Shown here: positions 7,778 through 16,673 of the stretch, piece after piece | How positions within the stretch are numbered: position 1 is the first letter of the stretch | Layout of the letters: every line of letters begins with the position of its first letter | Notes under the pieces: model-generated | The model's input: only the letters and a program-made list of their open reading frames with translations | Told to the model about the DNA's origin: nothing | Databases searched by the model: none | Source of the DNA: CAYXDO01 sp964463485 | GTDB taxonomy: Bacteria > Myxococcota > Kuafuiibacteriia > Kuafuiibacteriales > Kuafuiibacteriaceae | Length of the DNA: 19,357 nt | Assembly (NCBI GenBank): GCA_964463485.1 | Contig: CAYXDO010000192.1 | Location: 1 to 19,357 of the forward strand | Direction of reading: 5' to 3' | Translations under genes and position numbers: made by a program

Positions 7778-7816
7778 CTCCGCTCAGGATCGGAGTCTTC
7801 AAGGTTTCGCTTTGAA
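7778..7816 (+). other. two small adjacent hairpins between ftsE and the large lipoprotein
   Basis: CTCCG (7778-7782) pairs with CGGAG (7791-7795). Just after it, TTCAAGG (7798-7804) can pair with CTTTGAA (7810-7816), with one G-T wobble and a 5-nt loop. There is no T-run. They may mark the ftsE transcript end or lie upstream of the next promoter, since a -10-like TACTAT sits at 7832-7837, 10 bases before the next ATG. Stems this short can arise by chance. Confidence 0.25.
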
Positions 7817-7847
7817 TCAGGCGGTCCCCTGTACTATGGGCCGCACC

Positions 7848-10800
7848 ATGCGCTGGAAGACTGCCCTCGGGCTCACGGCCCTCGTTGCCACGGTTTCGTG
7901 CGGAGGCGACGAGGAGACGGGCCCGAAGAAGGGGCCTCGCATTCTGAAGTTTGCCGCGAATCCACAGAAAGTGCGCGCGGGTCAGGCTGCGACGCTGTCT
8001 TGGGAAACGAGCGGTACCAATGGCGTCGCGATCGAGCCGGGAATCGGCATCAAACCTCCGACCGGCGAGATCGAGGTTCGACCGCTCGTCACGACGACGT
8101 ACGCGTTGGTGGTGATCGTCACCGGCGGTGAGAACCTCGAGAGCCGGGTGACTGTCGAGGTGGAAGGCGGCCCGCCGCGAGTGGACGCGTTTACGGCGAC
8201 GCCACGTTCGATCATGGCCGGCGAGCGTTCGAGGCTCGAGTGGGCGACGTCGAACGCGGACATGGCCTCGATCAGCCCTGACGTGGGGACGGTTCCGTCG
8301 ACGGGCAGCACGGAGGTGTCTCCGACCGCCGACACGACTTACGTCCTTTCGGCGACGGGGGCCGACGGCACTGCGACCGCTGAGGTGACCATTCGCGTCG
8401 TCAGCGGCAATCAACCCGTGATCGAGTCGTTCACGGCTGCGCCGCAGACGATCTCTCCAGGCGGTCGCGCGACGCTCGCGTGGCAGACGCGCAACACGAC
8501 CAACGTGACCATCAGCGGCGTTCCTGGACAGTTTGGCCCGAGCGGCTCGGTCGAAGTGACGCCGGCCGCGACCAGCGTCTTCACCCTCGACGCAGTGGGT
8601 CCGGGCGGAGCGTCTCGCGCGTCGGTCACGGTCACGGTCGTCGCGGCGGCCGCTCCGAAGATTCTCTTCTTCCTGGCAACTCCGGACACGATCGCTTCGG
8701 GAGGCTATTCGGAGCTGAGTTGGAATACGGACAACGCGCGGGAAGTCGTGATCGACAACGGTGTTGGAACTCAGATGGCCAAAGGGACCGTCCAAGTCAG
8801 ACCCACCCAGACGGCGACTTACGTGCTTCGAGCGATCGGCGACTCGGGTGAGGCGACCGCGCAGGTCACGGTCAACGTGGCAGCGCCTGACGATCCAGTG
8901 ATTACGAGCTTCTCGGCGACGCCTCAGGCGATCCTGGCCGGAGCGAGCACTACGTTGGCGTGGACCACCCAGAACGCGACCTCGGTGCAGATCGAGCCTG
9001 GGCTCGGATCGAGCCTGCCGTCCAACGGGTCCGTTCAAGCGACGCCCGGTGCCACGACGACGTACACACTCACCGCGCGCGGAGCGGGGGGCGAAGTCAC
9101 TCAGCAACTCACGGTGACGGTGGGGGCGCCGCCCCCCGAGGTCGTTCGATTCGAGGCGTCTCCCGCCTCGCTGAACGCCGGGCAGTCCGCCACGCTCGAG
9201 TGGTCGACTCGGAACGCGGATGGCGTGGAGATCGACAATGGGGTCGGCGCGAAGCCAGCGAACGGCTCCGTCACCGTGACTCCGAGCGCGACCACTCAGT
9301 ACAAGCTCACGGCGACGGGGGCCGGAGGAACGGCGATCGCGCAAGTGACAGTGACCGTGACTCAGGTCGGTGCCCCGACGGTCGAATATTTTCGCTCGAC
9401 GCCTCCTCAGGTAGCTCCGAGCGGGGCCGCCACGCTCGAGTGGAGCGCCACGCAGGCGACCAGAGTCACCATCGACCGCGGGATCGGTGAGAAGCCCACG
9501 ATGGGCTCGGTGACGGTGAATCCGACCGTGACCACGACCTATACGCTCGTCGCAGAGGGTCCCGGGGGGACAGCGACCGCGCAAGTCACCGTCACCGTGC
9601 AGTCGACCTCCGGAGACCAGTGCTCTTCGGCGATCGAAGTGACGCAGAGCGGCACCTTCACCGGAAACACACTCACCGCGGTCAACGATTACTCGGCCGC
9701 CCGCGTGTGCGCTCGGTTCGATCAAACGGGGCCGGACATCGTCTATCGCGTACATCTGCAGGCTGCCGACCGCCTCGTGGCGACGCTGTCCCCGTCGGGC
9801 ACGCCGAGCTGGGACACTTCGATCTACCTCGTGACGTCCTGCGGGGATATTTCGTCCAGCTGCGTCGCGGGTGAGGACAATGGCAACCCGGAGGTCGTCG
9901 ACTACACGGCCGCGGCGGCGGGGGACTACTTCCTGATCGCCGACGGGTACAACGGAGCGGGCGGGCCTTATGAGTTGGTGATCGACATCAGCACGGCGCC
10001 CGTGGCGAACGACCGGTGTGAGAATGCCATCGACGTAACCGCGGGAGGTACCTTCAGCGGCGACACTTCTCCGGCGACGGGTGACTACACTCCGGCGTCT
10101 CTGACGGGCTGCACGGGCTTTCTGGAGCGTGGAAAGGACGTGACATATTCGGTCGCGATGGCGACTGGGGAGCGCCTGGTCGCTTCGCTCGATGCCGCCT
10201 GGGACGGAGCCCTCTACGTGGTCTCCAACTGCGGGGCCATCGACACGAGCTGCGGAGCCGGATCGGATCGGGGCAACCCAGAGACTCTCGACTTCGTGGC
10301 TCCGGCTGCCGGCACGTACTTCCTGATCGTCGATGGGTACGAGTCGGCGGCGGGATCCTTCGACCTCACGGTGGGGATCTCTCCGCCGGTGACCGGCGGG
10401 GAGACGTGCCAGGACGCCGTCGTGGTCCCGTCGGCGGGTGGTTCGTTCCAGTCCACCACAGTGGGGCGAAGCAGCGACTATGACCCGGCCCCGACGTGTA
10501 CGGGGAGCGGAGCTCCGGGGCCAGACCAAGTGTATCGCGCCGACCTCGTGGAGGGCGAAGTGGTGGAGGCCATCGCCTCGTTCGACTCCACGCTGGACGG
10601 AGCGCTTTACGTGCTCGATCAATGCAATCTCGCTTCGTGCGTGGGCGTAGATGTTGGGTTCGACGGCGAGAGTGAGTTCTTGCGGTATGTATCGCGGGGG
10701 GCGCGGCCGCATTACTTCGTGGTCGACTCGGCCGTCTCGAGCTGGGCGGGAGGCCACGATCTCACGATCAATCGCTATTTGGCAGAGACTTGCGGGGACG

Positions 10801-11576
10801 CTGCGCCGCTTTTGTTCGACGCCGGTCCGGAGTGGTTTTCGACGAACGGAGCGGCCAACGACTACTCTCCGAACTCGGGCGGCTGCACCGGATTTACCGC
10901 CGCGGGTGGGGATCGCGTGTATGAGATCTATTTGTTCGCTGGCGAACAGCTCCAGGTGATACTCACCCCGGAGACTCCCGATTACGACCCATCGATGTAT
11001 TTGGTTTCGAGCTGCGCCGACATTACAGGGAGCTGTGTTCAGGGAGCGGATGCAGCCGAGGTGGGCGGCGCCGAGTCGCTCGCCGCGGTCGTCCAGACGA
11101 GCGGCATGTATGACCTGGTGCTCGATGGGTACGGCAGCGTGACGGGGTCGGGTACCCTGGAGGCGCACATCGTGACCGGAGATTCGTGCGACGCGGCCTA
11201 CAAAGTCCCCGCGGCCGGGGGCACGTTCCTCGGATCGACGACGGCGTACGCTGCTGACGTGGGGACCACGACTCGCACTGGTAGCTGCACCAACTGGGAG
11301 CAGGCTGGAGCCGACGCTATTTACCAAGTGAGTGTGCCCGCCGGAAAAACGCTTCGCGCCTCCCTGAACACCTCGTGGGACTCGTCCCTTTACCTCGTGC
11401 GCGACTGTGCTCAGGCGGCTACGACCTGCGTCGCTGGACAGGATGACGGCAACCCGGAGGAGCTCACGTATGCGAACGCTGGCGCGTCCGGCGAGCAACT
11501 CTTTCTGGTCGTGGACGCATGGCGGGTCGGCACGAACGATTCTGGAAATTACAGTCTCACGATCAGCTTCGAGTGA
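7848..11576 (+). CDS. giant surface lipoprotein: seven Ig-like and five PPC-like repeats
   Basis: This 1242-residue protein starts with a signal peptide ending in 'ATVSC' (Cys18, probably lipidated although Thr at -3 is unusual). Seven Ig-like units follow, starting at residues 29, 109, 189, 269, 349, 429 and 509, exactly 80 residues each. Each has a 'F.A.P..I..G....L.W.T.NA' opening, a central 'G.G....GS..V.P..TTTY.L' and a 'G..G.ATAQVTVTV' end. Five PPC-like units follow, from Cys592, Cys724, Cys854, Cys982 and Cys1114, of 128-132 residues. They share an opening 'C..A..V...G.F.G.T', 'W(D)..LY(L/V)V..C', and a 'Y(F)L(I)(V/A)DG(Y)' core. Tandem Ig plus PPC modules suit an adhesin or scaffold on the outer membrane. 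ATG at 7848 is used because the signal begins there. No enzyme motif was seen. Confidence 0.88.
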   Translation: MRWKTALGLTALVATVSCGGDEETGPKKGPRILKFAANPQKVRAGQAATLSWETSGTNGVAIEPGIGIKPPTGEIEVRPLVTTTYALVVIVTGGENLESRVTVEVEGGPPRVDAFTATPRSIMAGERSRLEWATSNADMASISPDVGTVPSTGSTEVSPTADTTYVLSATGADGTATAEVTIRVVSGNQPVIESFTAAPQTISPGGRATLAWQTRNTTNVTISGVPGQFGPSGSVEVTPAATSVFTLDAVGPGGASRASVTVTVVAAAAPKILFFLATPDTIASGGYSELSWNTDNAREVVIDNGVGTQMAKGTVQVRPTQTATYVLRAIGDSGEATAQVTVNVAAPDDPVITSFSATPQAILAGASTTLAWTTQNATSVQIEPGLGSSLPSNGSVQATPGATTTYTLTARGAGGEVTQQLTVTVGAPPPEVVRFEASPASLNAGQSATLEWSTRNADGVEIDNGVGAKPANGSVTVTPSATTQYKLTATGAGGTAIAQVTVTVTQVGAPTVEYFRSTPPQVAPSGAATLEWSATQATRVTIDRGIGEKPTMGSVTVNPTVTTTYTLVAEGPGGTATAQVTVTVQSTSGDQCSSAIEVTQSGTFTGNTLTAVNDYSAARVCARFDQTGPDIVYRVHLQAADRLVATLSPSGTPSWDTSIYLVTSCGDISSSCVAGEDNGNPEVVDYTAAAAGDYFLIADGYNGAGGPYELVIDISTAPVANDRCENAIDVTAGGTFSGDTSPATGDYTPASLTGCTGFLERGKDVTYSVAMATGERLVASLDAAWDGALYVVSNCGAIDTSCGAGSDRGNPETLDFVAPAAGTYFLIVDGYESAAGSFDLTVGISPPVTGGETCQDAVVVPSAGGSFQSTTVGRSSDYDPAPTCTGSGAPGPDQVYRADLVEGEVVEAIASFDSTLDGALYVLDQCNLASCVGVDVGFDGESEFLRYVSRGARPHYFVVDSAVSSWAGGHDLTINRYLAETCGDAAPLLFDAGPEWFSTNGAANDYSPNSGGCTGFTAAGGDRVYEIYLFAGEQLQVILTPETPDYDPSMYLVSSCADITGSCVQGADAAEVGGAESLAAVVQTSGMYDLVLDGYGSVTGSGTLEAHIVTGDSCDAAYKVPAAGGTFLGSTTAYAADVGTTTRTGSCTNWEQAGADAIYQVSVPAGKTLRASLNTSWDSSLYLVRDCAQAATTCVAGQDDGNPEELTYANAGASGEQLFLVVDAWRVGTNDSGNYSLTISFE

Positions 11577-11649
11577 GTCGAGGGCGGCGTAGACCATTCT
11601 CACGCGCGCCACCCACTCGCGACTTCCTCTGCGAGCGCCGACGCTCCTC

Positions 11650-13119
11650 ATGGGGCTGAGCGCGTGCATGTCCGGAGCCGAGGAGGCGATCGAGGTCGCC
11701 TGGCCCGAACCCGAAGCGATCTTGATGGCCGCGCTGACCGAGGGCCAGGTCGAGTCACTCGCCGCCGACGCTCCGCTTCGGGTCGACTTGGAGCGGGCGG
11801 TTCAGGTGACTTGGGTTCCGATTCACGCCTTTGATCTGATGTCCGCGTCACCGCTCGTGGACCCGGCTCGACTGGCCGAGGCTCGGGTGAGTCATGCCGT
11901 GCCCGGCTGTCCGGCCGGGCAGTGGTCCGATTTGGGCAATCGCGCGACGCTCAGGATCCGCACGCCGTTGACCGGCTATCAACTGGATGAGTCCGGACGG
12001 TTCCTTCGCGGGGCGGAGATTTCGGAGCCGATTTGGGTCGAGGTTCCGCTTCGGGAAGAGGGTTGCGAGCGGCGGCGCTCGGTGTCGTTCGGCGAACGAA
12101 TGCAGATCGACGCGGACGACACTCTGTACGGCGTGCCCGTGGGTGCTACGCCCCGATTTCGGCGAGCCCGTTTCATCTCGGCGGAGGCCGTGCTCGCGGC
12201 GACCGATGGAGGCCTCGTCCTCCTGAGAGGCGACCGCGCCTTCGAGGACACCGAAGCGACGAGATTCTCCCAGGCCGATCTGACTCTGGAGCTCGGTGGC
12301 GCCTCCGTCTTGGAGCGGTTCGAGGTGTTCAGACCTACCGATCGTCCGGTGACCGCGATGGCACTTTTTCAAGTCCCCGATCCAGCTCGGCGGCGTTCGG
12401 CGGTCGTACAACTCGAGGTGACGCCCGACCGCATTCGTTACGTTCGCACCGCCACCATTTGGAGCGATCTTGCTTCTGACGTCGTGTTTGCGTCCGACGG
12501 GACCGTGTTCGTCACTGGACGACAGTTCGGGAACGTACTGCTGGCGGAGAATCCAGACGCCGAATTCCGCGAGAGAAAGATCGTGGGTTATCAGTTCGAG
12601 ACCGCTGGCGTGACGGAAGAGAGCCCTCCGCGATTCATGGCCGCGTCCGGACCGGGCTACGTGTACACCAGCCGCTTCGATCCGAGGGGCAGCGACCCAA
12701 TCGAGGAGGCGCAGGTGAGCCAGGACGCGGGGGTCGTGTCGATCGTGTCCGCGGCAGGTCATGGTCGATTCGTGGGTACGTTTCGGAGCGGCATTTTCAA
12801 GCTCGAGGAGGCCGGGTGGACTCCGTTCGACTTGCATCTGCCCCCAGCGTTCGCGGACGCTCGGTGTGTGAAACGCAGCCACTGCAACGAGCGGAGCATT
12901 TTTCCGGCGGTTCGAACGATGAGTCTCGAAGGCGACCACCTGTACGCGGCGCTGGAGGCCTGTCCGGTCGGGCTGGAGATTCGGCTCGCGGACCGCTGTG
13001 TGAGTATGATCAGGTCGGAAGACGAGGATGAGGAGCGCGGGCTACTCTCGGTGGACGCGTTCGACGGCAGAGTCCTCGTGTCCGGGAGCGAAGCGCGGTT
13101 AGAGGCTCTCAGCGAGTAA
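11650..13119 (+). CDS. hypothetical lipoprotein, possibly beta-propeller
   Basis: From the first ATG the product is 489 residues, but a classical lipobox, LSAC, falls only 3-6 residues in, leaving no signal peptide. Reading upstream in frame, the CTG at 11629 would give MRAPTLLMGLSAC, which closely resembles the signal of the lipoprotein starting at 6582. An ATT at 11596 with GAGGG upstream is another possible start, and a TAG at 11590 bounds the frame. The mature part has no recognised family. Recurrent 'DG.V.V.G' and 'GH.RFVGTF..GIFKL' segments with a short Cys-rich loop ('CVKRSHCNERS') suggest repeated beta-blades. It follows the giant lipoprotein by 73 bp and is probably co-transcribed. 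The coordinates give the ATG form; the true start is likely upstream. Confidence 0.7.
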   Translation: MGLSACMSGAEEAIEVAWPEPEAILMAALTEGQVESLAADAPLRVDLERAVQVTWVPIHAFDLMSASPLVDPARLAEARVSHAVPGCPAGQWSDLGNRATLRIRTPLTGYQLDESGRFLRGAEISEPIWVEVPLREEGCERRRSVSFGERMQIDADDTLYGVPVGATPRFRRARFISAEAVLAATDGGLVLLRGDRAFEDTEATRFSQADLTLELGGASVLERFEVFRPTDRPVTAMALFQVPDPARRRSAVVQLEVTPDRIRYVRTATIWSDLASDVVFASDGTVFVTGRQFGNVLLAENPDAEFRERKIVGYQFETAGVTEESPPRFMAASGPGYVYTSRFDPRGSDPIEEAQVSQDAGVVSIVSAAGHGRFVGTFRSGIFKLEEAGWTPFDLHLPPAFADARCVKRSHCNERSIFPAVRTMSLEGDHLYAALEACPVGLEIRLADRCVSMIRSEDEDEERGLLSVDAFDGRVLVSGSEARLEALSE

Positions 13120-13130
13120 GGCGAGAGCCT
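13103..13130 (+). terminator. hairpin spanning the stop codon of the 489-residue lipoprotein gene
   Basis: AGGCTCTC (13103-13110) and GAGAGCCT (13123-13130) form a perfect 8-bp stem around a 12-nt loop that contains the TAA stop. No T-run follows, so Rho-independent termination is doubtful. A second small stem, CGCC-TTCG-GGCG near 13197-13208, lies between this gene and the convergent lipoprotein gene. Both may serve as transcript ends for the convergent pair. Confidence 0.35.
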
Positions 13131-13257
13131 TCGAGCAGCCTTGACCGCGGACTGGCGCTCCGACGAGCGAAGAGAAACCACGGAGGGGTGTGATCATCGC
13201 CTTCGGGCGCGATAACTCGGTGCAGCGGGATCGACGAGCTCTTGGTGCTCAAAGCGG

Positions 13258-14997
13258 TCACCTGGTGACTCGGAACCTTCCGTCGGCCCGAATCAGTCGG
13301 ACCGAGTCGGTCGAGCCTTTGGCCGGCAGCGACAGTGGGAATGTGTTTAGGGCGCCGTTGATGCGGACGTCGAGAGTACCGGAGCCCGCGCTTCGATTGA
13401 CGCACAGGCTGGATACCACGCCGGCGACTCGGTTCGCGTCGAGCGTGACGTCCCCGTCGGAGAAGTATTCGGTGAGCTCGTGGCTGCCAATGCCGAGCAG
13501 CCTCGCGGCGAGCTGAGTCGGCAGGGACGAGCAGTCCTCGATGTACTGCGCGCTGATGGTGTACTCGCCATCCTGAGTTGCACCCGCGAGCACGATGCGC
13601 TCAGAGCCCGCGGCGCTCGACCCCGTCCATCGTGGCTGGCCTTCCGGTCCCCAGTCGGGGCTGCGCTCGCTCTCCGAACAGACTCTGCCGAGCGGGCTGT
13701 CGAGCAGCAGGTCGACGTCGCGCAGATCGGTATCGAGGAGGGAGTTGGAGTCCGTCCTGAAGGTGAGATCGAGGGTGACGACTTCGTCGCCAGGGGGCGG
13801 TGCCTCACCGACGCCGGTGAGCGCGACACGGAGCTCGCGCTCGTCTGGGTCGTTGGTCGTGATGACGAGCTCTCCGGAAGCGCCTCCGGCTGTCGTGGGA
13901 GCGTATCGCAGCCGAATTTCGGTGAAGCTTCCTGGGGCCACGGTGGCTTCGACCGGGCTCGCCGAGAGGTCCCTCGAGGCCGAGGCGAGCAGGGCCACGC
14001 CAAGGGCGAGCGCCGTTCGGCCGGTGTTTTGGACGGCGAAGGAGCGCAAGGCCTCGCGTCCGACTCGCACCCTGCCGAAATCCACCGACTGAGTTGCGAC
14101 GTCGACCTCGGGCGGCTCCGAGTGGCTGGAGAGTGGGACAGTGAGGGTCGGCAGGTCCCTGGCTTCGACACTCAGTTGGGCGCTGTGGGCGCCGGTGACG
14201 ACAGGTGAGTAGCCGATCGCGATCTCGAGCTTGGCAGACGGATCGAGCCGTGCAGACTGCAGGGTCGTCGGCAGAGCCAGGCTCGGAAGGTCGAAGTCGG
14301 ACGCATCGGAGCCCTCGAGGCGCACTCGAGTGACTTCGAGCGCCACGCCGCCGTTGTTGAGCAGGGTCAGGGTGCGGCTGCTCGCCGATCCGCCGGAGAC
14401 GAACCCAAAGTCCAGCAGTTCGGGTGAAGCCAGAAGCTCCGGCTCACCCAGCGATCTCATACTTAGCGCGACGGTCGTGTACTCATGGGTTGGGTCGGAG
14501 CTCCGCAGCGTCAACGTGTCCACGAAGTTCCCTGGAGCTCCCGGGAGTGCGGCGAGCTCGACGACCCAGGCTCGACCCGGCGGAACCTCGACGGGCGGCG
14601 TCACCGACTCGCACGTGAGACAGCGGAACCGACTCTCCGCCCTCGCCTCGAGGACCCAGGAGCCGATTCGGAGCGTGCAGGCGCCCACGTTCCTTACCTC
14701 GACGCTTCGGGTGACTTGGGTCGTGCCGACGTCGCCGAATTCCAGGGTGGTGGGTTGGACGGAGATCGCGGGCGTTCGCGAGGTGTCCGTGTCCACGCAG
14801 GCGAGCGCGGTCGCCGCCAGACACGTCCCGGACTGGCAAAGCGCGCCCGATTTGCAGTCGGAGTCTCCGGCGCACGAGGAGGTTGGATCATCACTCGAGC
14901 ACGCGGTGAGGGTGAGCGCGAGCAGCGCCGGAGTGAACCGAAGCGCTGGGGGAGAGGGCCTCGCGTGCCGGAGCCTCCACGGGGTCAGGCCTGACAT
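13258..14997 (-). CDS. choice-of-anchor-D (ASH-type) lipoprotein
   Basis: This 579-residue exported lipoprotein has a classical lipobox, LTAC, with Cys33. A short Cys-rich knot follows (Cys42 to Cys59, including 'DSDCKSGALC'). Three beta-sandwich repeats then occupy about 77-184, 187-292 and 296-397. Each begins with 'LDFG.V..G' (or 'LEFGDVGTTQ') and ends in 'Y.P...G......(L)...D', the pattern of choice-of-anchor-D/ASH modules. The last 170 residues ('VTLDLTFRTDSNSLLDTDLRDVDLLL...') are a separate beta-rich domain that I do not recognise. Function is probably structural or adhesive at the cell surface. ATG at 14997 has no clear ribosome site. It converges with the 489-residue lipoprotein gene, and the 10-bp tandem repeat lies just upstream of its start. 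Confidence 0.82.
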   Translation of the reverse strand: MSGLTPWRLRHARPSPPALRFTPALLALTLTACSSDDPTSSCAGDSDCKSGALCQSGTCLAATALACVDTDTSRTPAISVQPTTLEFGDVGTTQVTRSVEVRNVGACTLRIGSWVLEARAESRFRCLTCESVTPPVEVPPGRAWVVELAALPGAPGNFVDTLTLRSSDPTHEYTTVALSMRSLGEPELLASPELLDFGFVSGGSASSRTLTLLNNGGVALEVTRVRLEGSDASDFDLPSLALPTTLQSARLDPSAKLEIAIGYSPVVTGAHSAQLSVEARDLPTLTVPLSSHSEPPEVDVATQSVDFGRVRVGREALRSFAVQNTGRTALALGVALLASASRDLSASPVEATVAPGSFTEIRLRYAPTTAGGASGELVITTNDPDERELRVALTGVGEAPPPGDEVVTLDLTFRTDSNSLLDTDLRDVDLLLDSPLGRVCSESERSPDWGPEGQPRWTGSSAAGSERIVLAGATQDGEYTISAQYIEDCSSLPTQLAARLLGIGSHELTEYFSDGDVTLDANRVAGVVSSLCVNRSAGSGTLDVRINGALNTFPLSLPAKGSTDSVRLIRADGRFRVTR

Positions 14998-15034
14998 CGG
15001 AAGATGAGATAGGAATTGGCGTCACTTGGCTATC

Positions 15035-15074
15035 GGGCAGTAGCGGGCAGTAGCGGGCAGTAGCGGGCAGTAGC
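15035..15074. repeat. 10-bp tandem repeat, four copies
   Basis: GGGCAGTAGC is repeated four times without error at 15035-15044, 15045-15054, 15055-15064 and 15065-15074, then breaks into GGGGAG. The last copy also takes part in a hairpin, AGTAGC (15069-15074) with GCTACT (15080-15085), that spans the stop codon of the DUF2330 gene. It therefore lies between the DUF2330 gene's end and the choice-of-anchor-D gene's start, both on the minus strand. Confidence 0.92.
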
Positions 15075-15080
15075 GGGGAG

Positions 15081-16673
15081 CTACTCTCGGAAGAGGTTCT
15101 TGATTTTGTTCCTCCAGGTCGGATCGGCGGGAGCTTTCTTGCCTGGCAGTTGCTGCATCTTCGGTTGAATGTCTGGTCGCGACCAACCGGTCAGCGTGAC
15201 GAGGTTGTCGATCTCGCGCTCCTGGCGCTCCCCGACGGACTTCAGGTAACCTTCCGTCGCTTCGCAAGACTCTCCCGATAGGAACGGGTGGCGCATCACG
15301 TACCTCGCCTGAAAGTTCGTGTTGTCCTTGGTGACTTTGAGCATGAGATCCTCGGGAAACGTGTTCGCGTTGTACCGCGCGTGCAGGCGCGTCACGAACG
15401 CGCGGACTGGTCCGGGCGGGGGAGGCGGGGGTGCGGAGGCTGCGTCTGCCTCTGCCTCGTCGTAAATCCGGGTCAGCGCGCGGAGGTCGTCGGTGGTCGC
15501 GGACTCCGCGTATTGGGCCAGGAGTCGCTGGGCCAGATCGGCGTTGGTTTCGCGGAGCGCCTTGATTCGGTTGAGCGTGGCGACCTTGAGTTGCTGCAAG
15601 CTGGTCGGCGCTGGCGTTCGCGTTCGCTCCGCTCGCTGGGGTCGGAGCCACCAGACCCCGAGCTTCTCGAGCTCGTCGGCCGACAGTGGCTCGGAGGCGC
15701 AGGGGTCGCACCAACTCATGTTCCACGCGTACTCGGTGAACACGGCCTTTCCGCTCTCGTTTCGGACTTGTTTGGTGAAGAGGTCGCGATAGAACCGTTT
15801 GAAGTCCTGTTTGATGAAGGTCGGGACGTCGAGGTCGGTCGGGAGCTTCGGGTTCTTGTAGTTCACCGTCTCGGCGCGATACTCCGGCGTGATCACGTAG
15901 GCGAGGATGTCTTGGTCTCCGTCCGCGTTCAGCATGCCGAGCCGCACAGGGAGCATGAATCGTTCGTCTGGATAGGCAAACTGGAGCGGTCGGAGAGTTT
16001 TGAATCCGGCCTTGGCCTGTTCCTCCAGATTCACCTTGGCCACGAAGAACTTCATGCCCGACTTCACGTAGGGGTTGAGCGCGCGCGAAGCGCCCGCCGG
16101 GATGTTGTATTTTTCTTGTCGCAGCCACACCTCGAGCCCGTCGGACTGTTTCGCCGAGAGAATCACGATATCGTACTCACCGACGGTATAGGTCGCTTCG
16201 ACGGTGACGCCGAGGCTTGCTCTGTCCCTTGGAGCCTCGTCGGCTTCCATCACGGCGGAAGGCGCCGCCGCGCTCTTGCGCTTGGCGCGGTACTCGTTTC
16301 GTGCACACGGGTCGGGGTCGAAGTACTCAGCGAGGCGCGGCGCGCTGAAGGCGTCGAGGTGATCGACGGCTTTGATGTCGGTGACTCGGACCATCTCCTT
16401 CTCGAGGATCACCGGCACGGGGACGACGAGCGCGAAAGATCGCGGCTCTCCGCGGTAGTTATTGACCATGGTGAGGACCGTGTTGCCCTCGTCGTGAACG
16501 ATGACGACCTGGGAGGCGTTGTTGAAGAGCTGCGCGTCCGCGGCGGCGACGAAGAAGCCGCAGAAGGCGGAGGCTGCGCTCGGCGCGAGCACCGTCGATC
16601 CTGCTAGGAGGCCAACGACCGCCTTGTGCCGGAGGGCTTTGGGGTCAGGCATGAACGGGGGCTGATGAGGCAT
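15081..16673 (-). CDS. DUF2330 exported protein with WCDPC motif
   Basis: This 530-residue protein has a cleavable signal peptide (h-region near 18-30, likely cut after 'ASA' at about 36). The mature start, 'FCGFFVAAADAQLFN', and the following 'VVIVHDEGNTVLTMVNNY' and 'FALVVPVPV' segments match the DUF2330 family, whose function is unknown. A thioredoxin-like CxxC, 'WCDPC' (Trp321, Cys322, Cys325), lies mid-protein. A proline stretch (415-420) precedes a basic C-terminal region. ATG at 16673 is chosen because AAAGGAG (16683-16689 on the minus strand) ends 9 bases upstream. A second ATG at 16652 lacks such a site. The gene overlaps the RnfD-like gene by 29 bp and its ribosome site lies inside that gene, so the two are translationally coupled. 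Confidence 0.85.
   Translation of the reverse strand: MPHQPPFMPDPKALRHKAVVGLLAGSTVLAPSAASAFCGFFVAAADAQLFNNASQVVIVHDEGNTVLTMVNNYRGEPRSFALVVPVPVILEKEMVRVTDIKAVDHLDAFSAPRLAEYFDPDPCARNEYRAKRKSAAAPSAVMEADEAPRDRASLGVTVEATYTVGEYDIVILSAKQSDGLEVWLRQEKYNIPAGASRALNPYVKSGMKFFVAKVNLEEQAKAGFKTLRPLQFAYPDERFMLPVRLGMLNADGDQDILAYVITPEYRAETVNYKNPKLPTDLDVPTFIKQDFKRFYRDLFTKQVRNESGKAVFTEYAWNMSWCDPCASEPLSADELEKLGVWWLRPQRAERTRTPAPTSLQQLKVATLNRIKALRETNADLAQRLLAQYAESATTDDLRALTRIYDEAEADAASAPPPPPPGPVRAFVTRLHARYNANTFPEDLMLKVTKDNTNFQARYVMRHPFLSGESCEATEGYLKSVGERQEREIDNLVTLTGWSRPDIQPKMQQLPGKKAPADPTWRNKIKNLFRE

Noticed and set aside
7749..11669. A 1306-residue open frame on the minus strand, opposite the giant lipoprotein
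   Set aside because: Its translation is rich in Arg and His with no domain or membrane pattern. It mirrors the codon bias of the plus-strand gene, whose repeats and signal peptide are clear.
11848..12939. 363-residue minus-strand open frame within the 489-residue lipoprotein gene
   Set aside because: Low-complexity His/Arg-rich translation typical of antisense frames in GC-rich DNA; the plus-strand frame has the lipobox.
15022..16128. 368-residue minus-strand frame overlapping the DUF2330 gene
   Set aside because: Same strand but shifted frame, Arg/Pro/His-rich, and it runs through the tandem repeat; the DUF2330 frame has a signal peptide and ribosome site.
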